Source: Blattamonas nauphoetae
Lineage: Eukaryota; Preaxostyla; Oxymonadida
Direction: 5' to 3'
DNA: 20,583 nucleotides
Assembly (NCBI GenBank): GCA_033064195.1
Contig: JARBJD010000723.1
Coordinates: 1 to 20,583, forward strand
The stretch's first letter is position 1. Each line of letters starts with the position of its first letter. The notes beneath the pieces were generated by a model. The model saw only the letters and a list, made by a program, of their open reading frames with translations, had not been told where the DNA came from and searched no databases. The translations under genes and the position numbers were made by a program. Below, piece after piece: positions 7,838-17,969 of the stretch.

Positions 7838-10800
7838 ATGTTCCACCAGCATTGCCACGTCACCGGCGTGAACTCTCCTTCTCCCGTCCATCATAACATG
7901 CCCAATCACCCTCCTCGACGAGTGTCAGTCGCCCTCCACACACGCCTTGCAGATTCTCCTGTTTGTGATTTGAATGTCGCCTTCCACTCCCAAACAGACA
8001 ATCTCGACTCTATCGGACTCCACACTCTGCCAATTCCTCTCTAAGAATCGGAAATATTCGCATTTGAGCAGTCTTTTGACAAATTTAAACATTGTCAGAA
8101 ACCAATCACGCCTAGCGATATAAAATACCTTCAAACCCCTTGCCAAACTCTCTGCTGACTTTTGGATCGATCTCACCTCCGAAATGATTGACCAGCTCTC
8201 TTATTCGCGTTTGTTATTTTCCCTCCTTCCCATTTTCACTCCATTTCCTTCGTTCAGAAGAAGAACCAGTGGAAGGACTCCTCATCTCACTCCATTCATC
8301 AATTTCACAAACAAAAACTCCCCAAAAAGTCCATTCAGCCATTCAAACATTCGGAATTCCCCAAACCGGCCCTTTTTTGGACTCACAAACTCTCAGTCAC
8401 GCACAAACATCACCTGATCTTCTCGTCTTGATGTTCGAATACTCTTTCGGCTTACAAACACAGGAAGTGGTAGAACTGCTCACATTCAAGCCATTTGAGC
8501 TCCAACTCCTGTTTGAGTTTGTAGACGAAGAACAATACCAAACCCACTCCATCTCTTCCTCCATACTCTTTCTCAACCACTCGGAAGAAATTGTCAAACT
8601 ATGTGGAGATGACAGCACTACCATCTCATTTATCGCTCAAATTCTCACTCTCAGCATCACGAACTCCTCCGACATCGTCGCAGAGTATTCATCAGCTGGT
8701 CAGATCACATTTTCCGAGTCTATGCTCGAGCTCGACAAAACAAACGAAGTATTCGAACAATTGGTACAACTAGTGGCTATCAATCAAGATCAGACAGCGT
8801 CAAGCTTCCTGTTCTTTCGTTCTCACCTCACTCGGCCGTGTTGTGGTAGTGGTTCACTGGCCTTGACCCGAACCAGCTAAAACTTACAAAAACTGACCTA
8901 CTAAACAACAACTCGTTCCTCTCCATCCTCCTCACCCAAAGATCTCTACGACCAACGTTGGCTCCAGATTTCACGACACTTTTGGTCAGCCTGAGCAAGC
9001 TCCTAATGTTCACGGTTTTGCCTCTTTCTCTGGACTATTGTTCGAAAACAGATGGGAGGACTTCATCCGGGTGAATGAAGCGATCTTGGCTGTCGTCGAG
9101 CGAGTTCAACGAAGGACCAGACTTGATGGATCGGAATTAGCCTTTCCACCGCTCATTCAAACCGACCTCCTCTCTGAAGTCACCAGTACCCTTCTGAAAG
9201 TGGTTGAAAAAAAGACAGAAGAACATACACACAAACTTGTGTCAACGGCTATCCAATCATCTCTTACACTCGACAGCATCCCGGAGAAATATGAATCGCT
9301 CTTCGTACTATCTGTTCCGCTTCTGCAACGATCTATTTCGTTCCTCCTGCACCTTTGGACCGTATTCGCTTCACTTGTCGAAGGGGAACCCACAACAGTT
9401 TCTTCGTTCGTGTCATTGCTCAGATTTGTGTCTCTGCTTCAAAATTGGCAACTGACCTTGACTGGAATCAAGTCTTTCGTCCACATCTTCTACTCTCTCC
9501 TCCATACAAAGGATCCCCGCCTTTCACTCCTCTTCCAGTTTCTTGTCTCTTTTCCGACGTGCCCAACATCAACCCGAAACTGAAGTGGTTTTTTTGACCT
9601 CGTACACACTCTCCTCGACGAAAAGAAGGCGTTTCTGCACCCTCCCATCTTTTTAGACTCGCTGCTCACTGCCACCCCAGTCTTCCTCTTCTGCCCTTCT
9701 CCACTCTTCTGCAATGGAGATTGGCGAACAAAGTGTGTGGGGCGGGAGAGGTTGATTTGTGTGTTCTCACACTCTCCTCCCTCCTCACCAACACCCACGT
9801 GGCTGTTACCCAGTTCAACCAGGAATCAGGTGAAGGCAGTTGGTGTGTTGTCGACCAGAAAGCGACGAGAGACAAAGAAGAGCGTAAGTGCGTTTGAAGA
9901 GAAGATGAGCGAAACAGAAGCACAGAATTCCAAACCAGCCGCTGAACAAGACGAGCCAAAAGAACAAGCTGATGACGACAACGAACTATTCCAATCTCAT
10001 TCCTGACGGATGGAAATCCGGGCAGGATGGAAGGAACCGATGTGTTCATGGTTGAGGAGGGAGAATGGGAGGAGGAGAAGGAAGATGGAGAGGAAGAGGC
10101 AAGTGGAGAGGGGGAGAGGAAGTGAAAGAAGAGCCACAACAACAAGAACAAGAAGGGGAGGGGATAATCGAAGAGTTTCAAACGAAGACTGAAGAGGAAA
10201 CAGCGACAGGCAAAGGATAAGCGGAGAAAGATCCACACCCGCAGGAAGGAGGAAAAGAACAAAAGACAGATGGTGGCGAACCAGAAGCGAAGGAAGACGA
10301 AGACGCAACTGCTCAACCAGACGAAATGGAACAGAATCAGGAATGTCCGTCTTCCCAACACACTCCCGGGTCTTCGCCTCTCTCCACAAAGCACCCTCTC
10401 TCCTCTCCTATTCATACAGACATCTCACACCACACTCCTTGTCACTCCAACCACAATGTCCAGTCTCCACCAGATTTCGATGCTGAGTGGCACTCGTATT
10501 CGCATGTTTGGGATTTGGTGGACACCATTGTGTTTTTGGGTGGGTGGATGGAGAATGAGAGGAAGGGAGGGAAGCAGAATGAGTTTGAGCTGATGACACA
10601 ACATATCGGACTTGTTATTGTGAACTCACTGGTTGGAATGAAGTCGGAGTGGGAAAGAGTGATGAACGAGGAGAAAAGGAGAGGAAGAAGGTCGTTGTCA
10701 AATTCATGATCGACAGTCTCCTCTCGTTCATCCGAAAAGAGATGAAGACAAGAACTATCAAGCTTGTCACTCTGAATCCCACTCGCATCGTCGACAACGC

Positions 10801-11832
10801 CCAATCCGAGCTGATCGTCGTCTTCTTCCCTCCTCTCTGCTCGACTGGCTTGGACGAGACTAAACGGGCACCAAACGCGTTCGAGATGTCAGTGGTTGGA
10901 TTCGACGAGTTCAGCATCGAGCCGCTATTTGTCACAGCTGGCGAGAAATCAATGCTTTTGAACAGTCATCTGAAAACAACACGGATGAGTGTGGGAGAAG
11001 AGGTGGAGGAAGGAAGGAAGAGAAGAAGAGGGAGGATCAACTTGAGTAACAGCTCAAGCATATCGTGCGAGCGAGGGCTCAAGCGAATAAGGAGCGAGAA
11101 GAAGCCAATCCATTCCCACCGAAACCAAAGGATCAAATCGAAAGGGCAAGGCGGGAGATTCTGAAAGTGAAGAGAGAGCGAGAGGAGAAGCTGATGCAGA
11201 TGGAAGAAGAAGAGAAGGAGAGGAAGAGACAGGAAATAGAGAGAAAGCAGCTATCATATCTCCCCTCATGCACTGAATGACAATGCGACTCGCCAACTGC
11301 AGCAACTGTGTCGCCTGCTCTGACGGACTCCCCATGCTGTTAAACTTCCTGGCAGCTCACCTTATCTCCTGTCCTCCACTCTTATTCTCCACCGCTCTTC
11401 ATCGTCCTCAGAGCAGAAAGTGAAGAACAATGAACTCCTCATTTTTCATCAGCTGCAAGACGATAGCTTATCGTCCACAGTGAGCAGTCTTGTCTGCCAT
11501 CGCTCCACGCCGTCTTCCATCCCTCACGTTGATGAATATCTTCTACCGGCTGTTTATGTCATCTGTAGTGCGCAACCTTACTGAAGAAGACCAGTTCTGG
11601 TGAAGGAAATGATCGTAGAGTTCTCCATCGAAGTACTGTCTCAGTTTCCAGTTCGTTCGTTCCCAAGGATATGTCTGCTGATGGTTATTGGGAGGAGGAT
11701 GGAAAGAACACAGCGAACGCGAACACCCTGCTCTTTTCATCTCTCTCGTTCGCAGAATCCCTCCAAATCACATCATGCTCCTTCTCCTCCTCGATGAATG
11801 ACTCGATCCTTCTGGATAAACTCAGAATCTGA
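7838..11832 (+). CDS. Large unrecognised helical/coiled-coil protein gene, in about ten frames
   Basis: Coherent protein-like segments follow one another on the plus strand from the ATG at 7838 to TGA at 11830-11832. Examples are IFAFEQSFDKFKHCQKP, FEYSFGLQTQEVVELL, ENRWEDFIRVNEAILAVVE, HIFYSLLHTKDPRLSLLF, DLVHTLLDEKKAFLHPP and VDLCVLTLSSLLTNTHVA. A Glu/Gln-rich low-complexity region lies at about 9900-10330. Then come HVWDLVDTIVFLGGWMENE and IKLVTLNPTRIVDNAQSEL, a charged coiled coil (11060-11250) and the C-terminus SSSMNDSILLDKLRI. The frame changes about ten times; one change falls at a run of seven T (about 9588). Three TAA codons lie inside coherent segments at 8042, 10218 and 11047, each where Gln fits. 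The leucine-rich helical pattern suggests an ARM/HEAT-type scaffold of roughly 1,300 residues, but no family is recognised. Either an unpolished assembly or a decaying gene could explain the shifts. The start is uncertain. Confidence 0.55.
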
Positions 11833-11928
11833 CGCTATCTTCGTTCTTTTCGTTTCTAGCGCACATTCCTCTCTCATGAAACTTCACCATCGATCTTTTT
11901 TCTCTCGATAGTTTTTCATAAAATTAAA

Positions 11929-12302
11929 TCAATGACAAAATTGACGAAATGAGCTGAAATTACTTGATCTCGTTGGCAGGGCCGTAAAATGGATCTGCAG
12001 ATCAAGAGAACACCTTTCATGATCTATTGAGGGTCTACGACATTTAAGCTTCATTTTCCGGTCGTTTAAAGGTGGATTGGATAACCCAGAGGGGAGAGAA
12101 CGATCAGACACAATTTCAATGTGGTGAGGAGAATTTGTGATGATACCGCCCGTGAAAACCTTCCCCGTGGCTTCTGCTTCATTTTCACGGAAATGGTAAC
12201 CATCCGCCAACTGGAGGACAGAATTGGAACGAGCACTGATTGAACGAGCACGATCGGAATGTATCCGGGAATTTGCCGTACTTTCACTTCATTGCTGGTC
12301 AT
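11929..12302 (-). CDS. Small unrecognised gene
   Basis: The minus-strand ATG at 12302-12300 opens MTSNEVKVRQIPGYIPIVLV. After one change of phase near 12200-12225 (a shift, or an unseen short intron) a second frame gives LADGYHFRENEAEATGKVF, TGGIITNSPHHIEIVSDR and NDRKMKLKCRRPSIDHER, then ends at 11929. The composition is protein-like and no family is recognised. It lies between the 3' ends of its plus-strand and minus-strand neighbours. Confidence 0.4.
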
Positions 12303-12391
12303 CTTGATCACTTATTGGTCATTCCATATGAACGAATCATCCCAAGTTACGCTAAGTTGGATTCCAATGAAAAAATGAAAAGTGTCCTTGT

Positions 12392-13742
12392 TCAGAACTC
12401 CCAAAGTGGTGAAACATGAAAGTAGCATTCACCAAGCGATGTAAAAAGTGATCGTTGTGTGTTTATCTTCAGATGTTGTGGAGTTTGAGAAACGAAAGGA
12501 ATTGATGAGCCTGGCTGAATCACAGCGACAGAAACGGTGAGGTTGGGAAAGAGGTATGTGAAGATGAGGAGGAGTGGTGTTTTGCCAATAAAAGAAGAAT
12601 AGAGTTCACTTGACTTGAATCTCATTCGACGACTGGACAACACTTGTCTGCGATGGAGGCAAAGCAGAGAGTTTCATGGTTGTGTAAAGTGACTGGTGGG
12701 TGGAGATAAGTTAGAAAGCGAGGAGGTGGGAGTGAGTGGGCGTCGATTGACAGCAATGATGGAGAAACTGTCTGAGTGGCAAAATCGTTGCTAAACGCAA
12801 TCCGAAACTCAGTTGAGGCCGAAGATGGAATTGAACACGTTACATCTGAGTGTTTGATTGTCTTTGCTGCAAAATACTCGCGTCAAGAAGAGCCGGTGGT
12901 TTTCAACGAAGAAACAGTGAGAGATTGTGATTAAATGAGGAGGAATGAAATGGAGACCAGTGATGTCAGTCAGAGATGGGACTGCTTGAAGCGCGTAGGA
13001 TTTCTTATTATCTCTCCGTTTGCAATTTCAGCGGAAAGCGTGGCGATGATCGGCTTGAACTCATCGTCCAGCAATTTCATTCTGTGAAGAACGCACAGCG
13101 TATTCGCAGCTGTACGTTTACTGTCCTCAAAAGCCTTCCTCGTTCACGACTGTAAAATTCTTGGTAAATTTCCAGAATCTTCCTTTTGTCAAAACTGTGT
13201 GTGATTCGTTGTCCGGTATCATCAGGGCGCCAGCGAGGATAATATTGTGCAACGTTGTGACGAATTCATGTGTGATGTCCATGTTAGGGTGTTCAAGCAA
13301 GCAGATGAGGACAGGGAGAGTGGGTGGTTTGACGAGGTGAATCTTTCGTCAGTTGTTCCTTGAGACAAGTCACATATCGAAACGAATGTTTCCTCAACAA
13401 CACTATGCATGGACGTCTCCAATTTTCATTGATTGGCAGCAACATTTGAGAGTCTTGATGTTCGAACTCAACGGTGGCAGCGTCGATTGTGCTGAGAGAG
13501 CTTGTTTGACCTGGTCCGCTGGGCCAAGAGCATGACTTCGTTTCACTGAGACATTCGGGTGGAGTGCGATGTAGTGATGTGACTGGGGTGGATCCTTGCG
13601 TCTTCTATTTTGTCTTCGGTGCCGTAGAAGTCTTTAGTTTAGCCTGATTAGCAGCAGCTACTTTGGCTTTCGCTTTGGTTGGAGGTATTATCCATGAGTA
13701 GATGGAGGATGACACGGAGGATGAGAACGGATCGGCCCTCAT
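12392..13742 (-). CDS. Unrecognised helical-repeat-like protein
   Basis: The minus-strand ATG at 13742-13740 gives MRADPFSSSVSSS, then a Lys/Ala-rich segment (TKAKAKVAAANQAKLKTS) and KTK-TAG-KTQG, where TAG (13607-13605) sits in a long unbroken frame. The frame continues EFEHQDSQMLLPINENW and FRYVTCLKEQLTK. After shifts come LPVLICLLEHPNMDITHEFV, NIILAGALMIPDNESHTVL, KGRFWKFTKNFTVVNEE, RTAANTLCVLHRMKLLDDEF, IAFSNDFATQTVSPSLL and finally LGECYFHVSPLWEF before TGA at 12394-12392. About four phase changes are needed. The paired amphipathic helices (LICLLEHPN..., AANTLCVLHRMK...) resemble ARM/HEAT repeats, which usually form scaffolds; this is inference. The same open frame extends upstream to an ATG near 13942, across TAA and TAG codons, so the start may be earlier. 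Confidence 0.5.
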
Positions 13743-13899
13743 GACGGAGGATTAGGATTCGATGACTCTGGATAGAATCAAGATACGTCTCTCCACAATA
13801 GTCTAGACACCATGTCGGTCCAGTATTTAGTAAAAGCATGGAACTCTCTGTAAGTACAGAATGGTAAAGGCAGTAGGATAAAGGTGTGGTGAAAGAACA

Positions 13900-16107
13900 T
13901 AGACGGCTAAAAATGTCGGGAGGGTTGAGTGAGTCATCATATTCCATTTCCTCGGCAGTTGCCTAGGCAATGATGTCCAAAATACGGGCAATGGGGACGG
14001 CATCTTGAAGAATGCCTATGTGGTCACAGCCACGGTATGTGTGGAACTAAACGAGCGAGGTGTCTCTCCACCAGTGGGGTGACTGCGAAGGACGAGAAAA
14101 GAGGGAGAATAAGGCGAGGGAAGGGAGAGCAAGAAGAATGGCAAGAAAGGGCACAGAGAGAGATGGATCGGGAAAGAGACACACTACTGAGTGAAACAGT
14201 CGGAACTGTGCCATCACCATCCATGTAGTAATCAGAATGCGTGTCTGACGACCAGCGCTGACTGGTTGCATTCAGAATCACACCGGCAGTGGCATTGATA
14301 CCTAACGACGATGAAGAAGATCAGAAAAGAAGGAAACACGAATGATGGGCAGAAAAGGCAAGATAAACGGAGAATGATGGAGAGAGCATGGGAATGGCAG
14401 AAACAGGAGGAATACAGACCAATCGAGTACATCACGTGTGTCATCACCTTCGGTAGGACGAGAGGCTGGTCGGTGTTGTTTCGTGTGCGTTGGACGGTTG
14501 TCTTCACACAGGCCTTGCCTGCCTTGTTGTCAGTCCACGTCATGTTCTTCATTATGATTTTGCACACATTGTCACCTTTACAAGATGGGAGAGATGGGAG
14601 AGTTAGAGAAGGAGAGAGTGGGGAAGGGAGGAGATGACAGAGGAGAGACGGGGAGAGGATTGTGGGTGATTTGAAGATGTGAACGAAAATGGTCAATAAG
14701 ATGAAGGATGAAGTGGAAAGCACACTTATGAGCCGGAAAACGACGCAGTCGTCGTCGAAGGTGTTCTTGTTGGGGATCATCCGTGCAGAGAGGCGCGATC
14801 CCTTGCGTCAGAGAATGTTGATGGTTAATGCTCCTATCTGCGACGGAAAGAACGACAAAGAATGAACGAGTACAACAGAAAAATGGTGTGAATCATCAAT
14901 AATACCTAAAGAAGGCTCAGCTCTCCCAGCATACCCATGAGAACAGTCACTTTCGTGGTGACGCTGAAAACCCATCCGCCATTGAGCACCACCGAAGGGA
15001 GCACCCGAAGTGATGACAGCAAAGATGTATGTGTCTATCCAGGACTGGTCCACGACGCTACTTGTCAGAAAGCGGTGGTGATAATGTCATCTGTACTGTG
15101 CCCGCACAGCACGACGTTCTTGTTGTTGTTACTGTGAGGAATGGGGAAGAGGGGACACACGCGCGGAAGGCGGGTTCGACTAGCGTTTTGAGATCTTTGT
15201 CAGACGGAAAGGTTGGGTTGTCGTTGACATTGACGAGTCTCCAATCATACTAACCTAGACGAGAAAAGAAGTATGAAGAAAAGAAAGAATGAGAGAGATT
15301 GAGGGACACACAGGGCAGCGTTCTGATACTTCCGCTCGACATAGCCTGCTTTGGAAAGAGCTCTCGTGAGTTTGTCCAGTCAGCTGTTGAGGAAATTGAC
15401 GCCCTATAGGAACAGAAATGAGAGTGAAGGAGAAGTTGGGAGGAATGGACGACAGTGATGGAGGATGAGGGGATGAAAAGTGGGTAGAGGCACACAAACA
15501 ATCTGCCGGAAGTCTTTCACATGAACGTTGAAATGGGTACTGTCAGATTGGTCATGGCTGTTGTGTTGAACGTTTGTCTGATGTTCTTCATCCATCCCGT
15601 GGAAATGACAACACAGGCGAAGTTTCCATCACGTGAAATGATCGAACGGAAAAGCTACAATGAGGGAAGGAAAAATGATGGAGAGGGAGAGATCGAACCT
15701 CTGATGGCAGGGGAAGGCGAGGTTGGGCGAGAGAGGAGTGAAGACGTGTGGAGGGGTGCTTGGTCAACGAGGATGCAGATATGCTGACTGAGAGATGTTC
15801 AAAGAGATGCAAAGATTAGAGGGCAGAGCACACCGAGTTTTATCTCACTTCTTTCTTCACAGCCTGTGATGGGGAAGCACTGAGCTTTTCTCAGCTGAGG
15901 GAAGGGATGTTGGAAGGAGAAAGTGTTGAGCACTGTGAGGATGTCTTGCTGGGAGAGAGATAGAAGAAAGAAAAAATGAGCATACAGGTGAGATAGAGGA
16001 GGAACAACGCGAAAAACGACGGAGAAGCCAAATATGTTAGATTGATGTGAGATGACAAAATAGAGAGAACATACTGTATCCAGAATACTGATGGGAATTT
16101 TATTCAT
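13900..16107 (-). CDS. LCAT/PDAT-family acyltransferase-like protein, multi-exon
   Basis: Motifs of the lecithin:cholesterol acyltransferase family (Pfam LCAT) follow in order on the minus strand: TRALSKAGYVERKYQNAAL, YDWRLVNVNDNPTF, DLKTLVEPAFRA, NNNKNVVLCGHSTDD (Ser nucleophile), WIDTYIFAVITSGAPFGGA, RMIPNKNTFDDDCVVF, CKIIMKNMTWTDNKAG, THVMYSIGINATAGVIL, DGDGTVPTVSL (catalytic Asp) and FHTYRGCDHIGIL (catalytic His). Inferred introns are 15949-16074, 15132-15160 (29 bases), 14576-14725, 14302-14419 and 14093-14182; the last four restore or preserve phase across motifs. TAG codons at 14049-14047 and 13975-13973 flank the His motif and read as Gln. The family transfers acyl groups between lipids, usually secreted or at the endomembrane. 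Oddities: GHSTDD instead of GHSMGG, two in-frame TGAs (before LDKLTRAL and before RKGSRLSAR), and about two phase shifts. The N-terminal exons and both ends are uncertain. Confidence 0.75.
15132..15160 (-). other. 29-base intron in the LCAT-like gene
   Basis: On the minus strand the intron starts GTGTGTCCCC and ends TTCCTCACAG. Removing it joins DLKTLVEPAFRA to NNNKNVVLCGHS in phase, which is the arrangement expected in the family (helix, then strand, then Ser elbow). At 29 bases it is close to the shortest spliceosomal introns known. The neighbouring introns also use GTGTG or GTCTG donors. Confidence 0.6.
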
Positions 16108-16266
16108 GACAAAATTGCAGTAGACAGACAGCGAAATCGGAAAACGCCCTTTTCAGAAAATCTCTGACAGAATATCACAATTATGGTTCGATCACACCAC
16201 ATCGGACAGTTGAGCAGTCTTGGAGATCAAAACTTCAAGAATCTCAATTAAAGAATACATATCATC

Positions 16267-16488
16267 TCAATTTGTGAAGGATTTACGGATTTTGAGAAAT
16301 TGTCCATTCTTGGTTTTGAACGATGATGTCAAAAATATTGTCCCACCTTGCAAGTGCGGAGTGCCGTGTGACCCCACTTCATGGCTGTTAACCAGGTATT
16401 TGACCTCAAGGTGCTTGAAGGTTTGCTCATCCTCATGGGGATCATTGATATGGGTAAAAGCCCAATTGCGTGTTCTACCTTGCGACAT
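16267..16488 (-). mobile_element. CRESS-DNA virus Rep fragment (endogenous viral fossil)
   Basis: The fragment resembles the amino-terminal HUH endonuclease domain of the replication protein of circular Rep-encoding ssDNA viruses. It carries RNWAFTHIND (motif I), VKYLVNSHEVG and GTPHLQGG (motif II with its His). Only about 70 residues of the domain are recognisable. The tyrosine motif III and the superfamily 3 helicase expected downstream were not seen, so the copy is partial and inactive. Neither a capsid gene nor an origin was identified next to it. Its retained similarity suggests it is not extremely old, but age cannot be judged from one copy. Plasmid-borne Reps of the same superfamily are an alternative source. 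Confidence 0.65.
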
Positions 16489-16686
16489 TGAGAGCCTGGT
16501 TCCAGGTTTTCGGCGCATGATGTGAATATCACCACCATGCAGGATTCGGAAGTGGTCGATGAAAAAGGGAGTGATGCGAGGGAGAAAGAACCACACCTTG
16601 TCCCAGATGTGGGTTTGGGACACAATTCAGAAGCGGTTTTAGATCAGGAGGGAACTCAAAGGAGTCGCGGAATCGTGAAATAATGA

Positions 16687-17122
16687 ATGTGTTATCAGCC
16701 GTTCTTGTTGTTCTTCCGTCATATCAGGATCTTGAAATGGGTCTTTGATGTCAGATTTATCAATCAGGTTCAACAATTCCAAAAAATGCGATCAAATGTT
16801 GAGTATTTTCATGAAAAAGTGTGTTTGAGAGCAGAATCAAAGAGAGTACATCAGTCAGTCCGGAATTCAGGAATTTGGCACAATTTTTTGGTTAAGGGAC
16901 GATCACAACATATTCGCCATCTTCATTTTATTCTCCGAAAAAAATTCAGAACAGAGGCGAATGAATGTGGCGTTAACAATGAAAACAATGATTTGATTTA
17001 TCTCAAAGTGGATGAAGGATCGAAGTCGCAGTGTGCGATTAATGTGAGCTCGTCGGATTCTGGAGTGCGGGAGGAGAGGGTATCAATGATAAAAGTGTTT
17101 TTGATTTTTTATTTTTGCTAAA
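16687..17122 (+). other. Unrecognised open stretch
   Basis: A plus-strand frame reads VFDVRFINQVQQFQKMRSN, KVCLRAESKRVHQSVRNSG and DDLIYLK-like polar sequence. No family is recognised. It lies between the CRESS Rep fossil and another unrecognised open stretch, in an element-rich region, so a mobile or viral origin is possible but unproven. Confidence 0.3.
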
Positions 17123-17189
17123 AGAACCATGGTTAAACGATACTTCTCAATTCAGAATTCTCACACTGCTCAATTTCCTCATGATTTTG

Positions 17190-17587
17190 TCAATTCCCGA
17201 AAACAAAATATATTTACTTCCTCGACTGCAAACTCATACATGTGAAGGAAGAAATTGGCAGTACATCCACAATCATCTCCAAAGATATTCCTCAGAATTA
17301 CACCATTCACGCTGATTGATCCAGACTGATGCACACAATGATTCGTACGTTGCTTTCTGCAACGAACAGATTGCGAAACGAAAGAAGTGGGAATTAACTA
17401 CTCGACAATCAATAGTGAAGATCTGGTTCAAAGACAGTTCTGGTGAATCTATTGAGATGGAGACATCAGAGACGATCAATGGAAAAATAATCAAGGAGTA
17501 CTATGAATTTCTTGTTGATCTCATGTTGGAGTATTCAACTGCGTATTCTATTTTTCTATTGACATTCTTCACCAAAACAAAATAGCC
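17190..17587 (+). other. Unrecognised protein-like region, possibly element-derived
   Basis: Protein-like sequence includes KYIYFLDCKLIHVKEEIGS, DAHNDSYVAFCNEQIAKRKK, SIVKIWFKDSSGESIEMET and YYEFLVDLMLEYS. The alternation of charged and aromatic residues looks like a beta-rich structural protein. A weak resemblance to accessory proteins of virus-like elements is only an impression. Treat it as an old element part of unknown family. It runs into the first ~265-bp repeat copy. Confidence 0.35.
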
Positions 17588-17621
17588 GTTGAGTAGTTCC
17601 TTTTCATGCATGTGTGAGTTC

Positions 17622-17890
17622 CCTATGGACACCCTGATACCCCTTTGGGGACGATCTATCTCAATCCTTCTCAATGACTGCTACGCTCTCACAGAGAATA
17701 GCGAAGTCCTTGAAGGGATAAGTCTTGGGTGGGCATGATTTACGGTCACATTTAAGTGAAGCCCACATGAACCCTGGGACAATCTTTCGATCATCCGTCT
17801 CCAATCCAACCTTCAATTCGTTCTACGCATCAGTCACGAGGGCACCATTTTGCCTGAGTATCTTGGAACGTTTCGTCGAGGTCTCACACT
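17622..17890 (+). repeat. ~265-bp dispersed repeat, copy 1
   Basis: It starts GGACACCCTGATACCCCTTT and ends CATTTTGCCTGAGTATCTTGG followed by CGTCGAGGT. It shares with copies 2 and 3 the blocks CCTTGAAGGG, GGGCATGATTTACGGTCA, CATGAACCC, ACCTTCAATTCGTTCTACGC and ACGAGGGCACCATTTTGCC. The first ~115 bases are also open as a continuation of the upstream frame (LNDCYALTENSEVLEGISLG, then a TGA), so the repeat could be the 3' end of an element. Confidence 0.8.
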
Positions 17891-17969
17891 TGCACTAACT
17901 GGACCTACTCTTCATATGCAAAATAAAAATTCAATTAAAAAATCAATGTTAATTTTGTGAACACCCAAA

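Noticed and set aside
14311-14637. A plus-strand protein in the LCAT region
   Set aside because: The minus strand carries the conserved LCAT motifs and phase-consistent introns over the same bases.
15255-15400. A plus-strand exon (GSVLILPLDIACFGKSS, open through TAG)
   Set aside because: The minus strand has the LCAT segment TRALSKAGYVERKYQ here; the plus frame is most likely a complement artefact.
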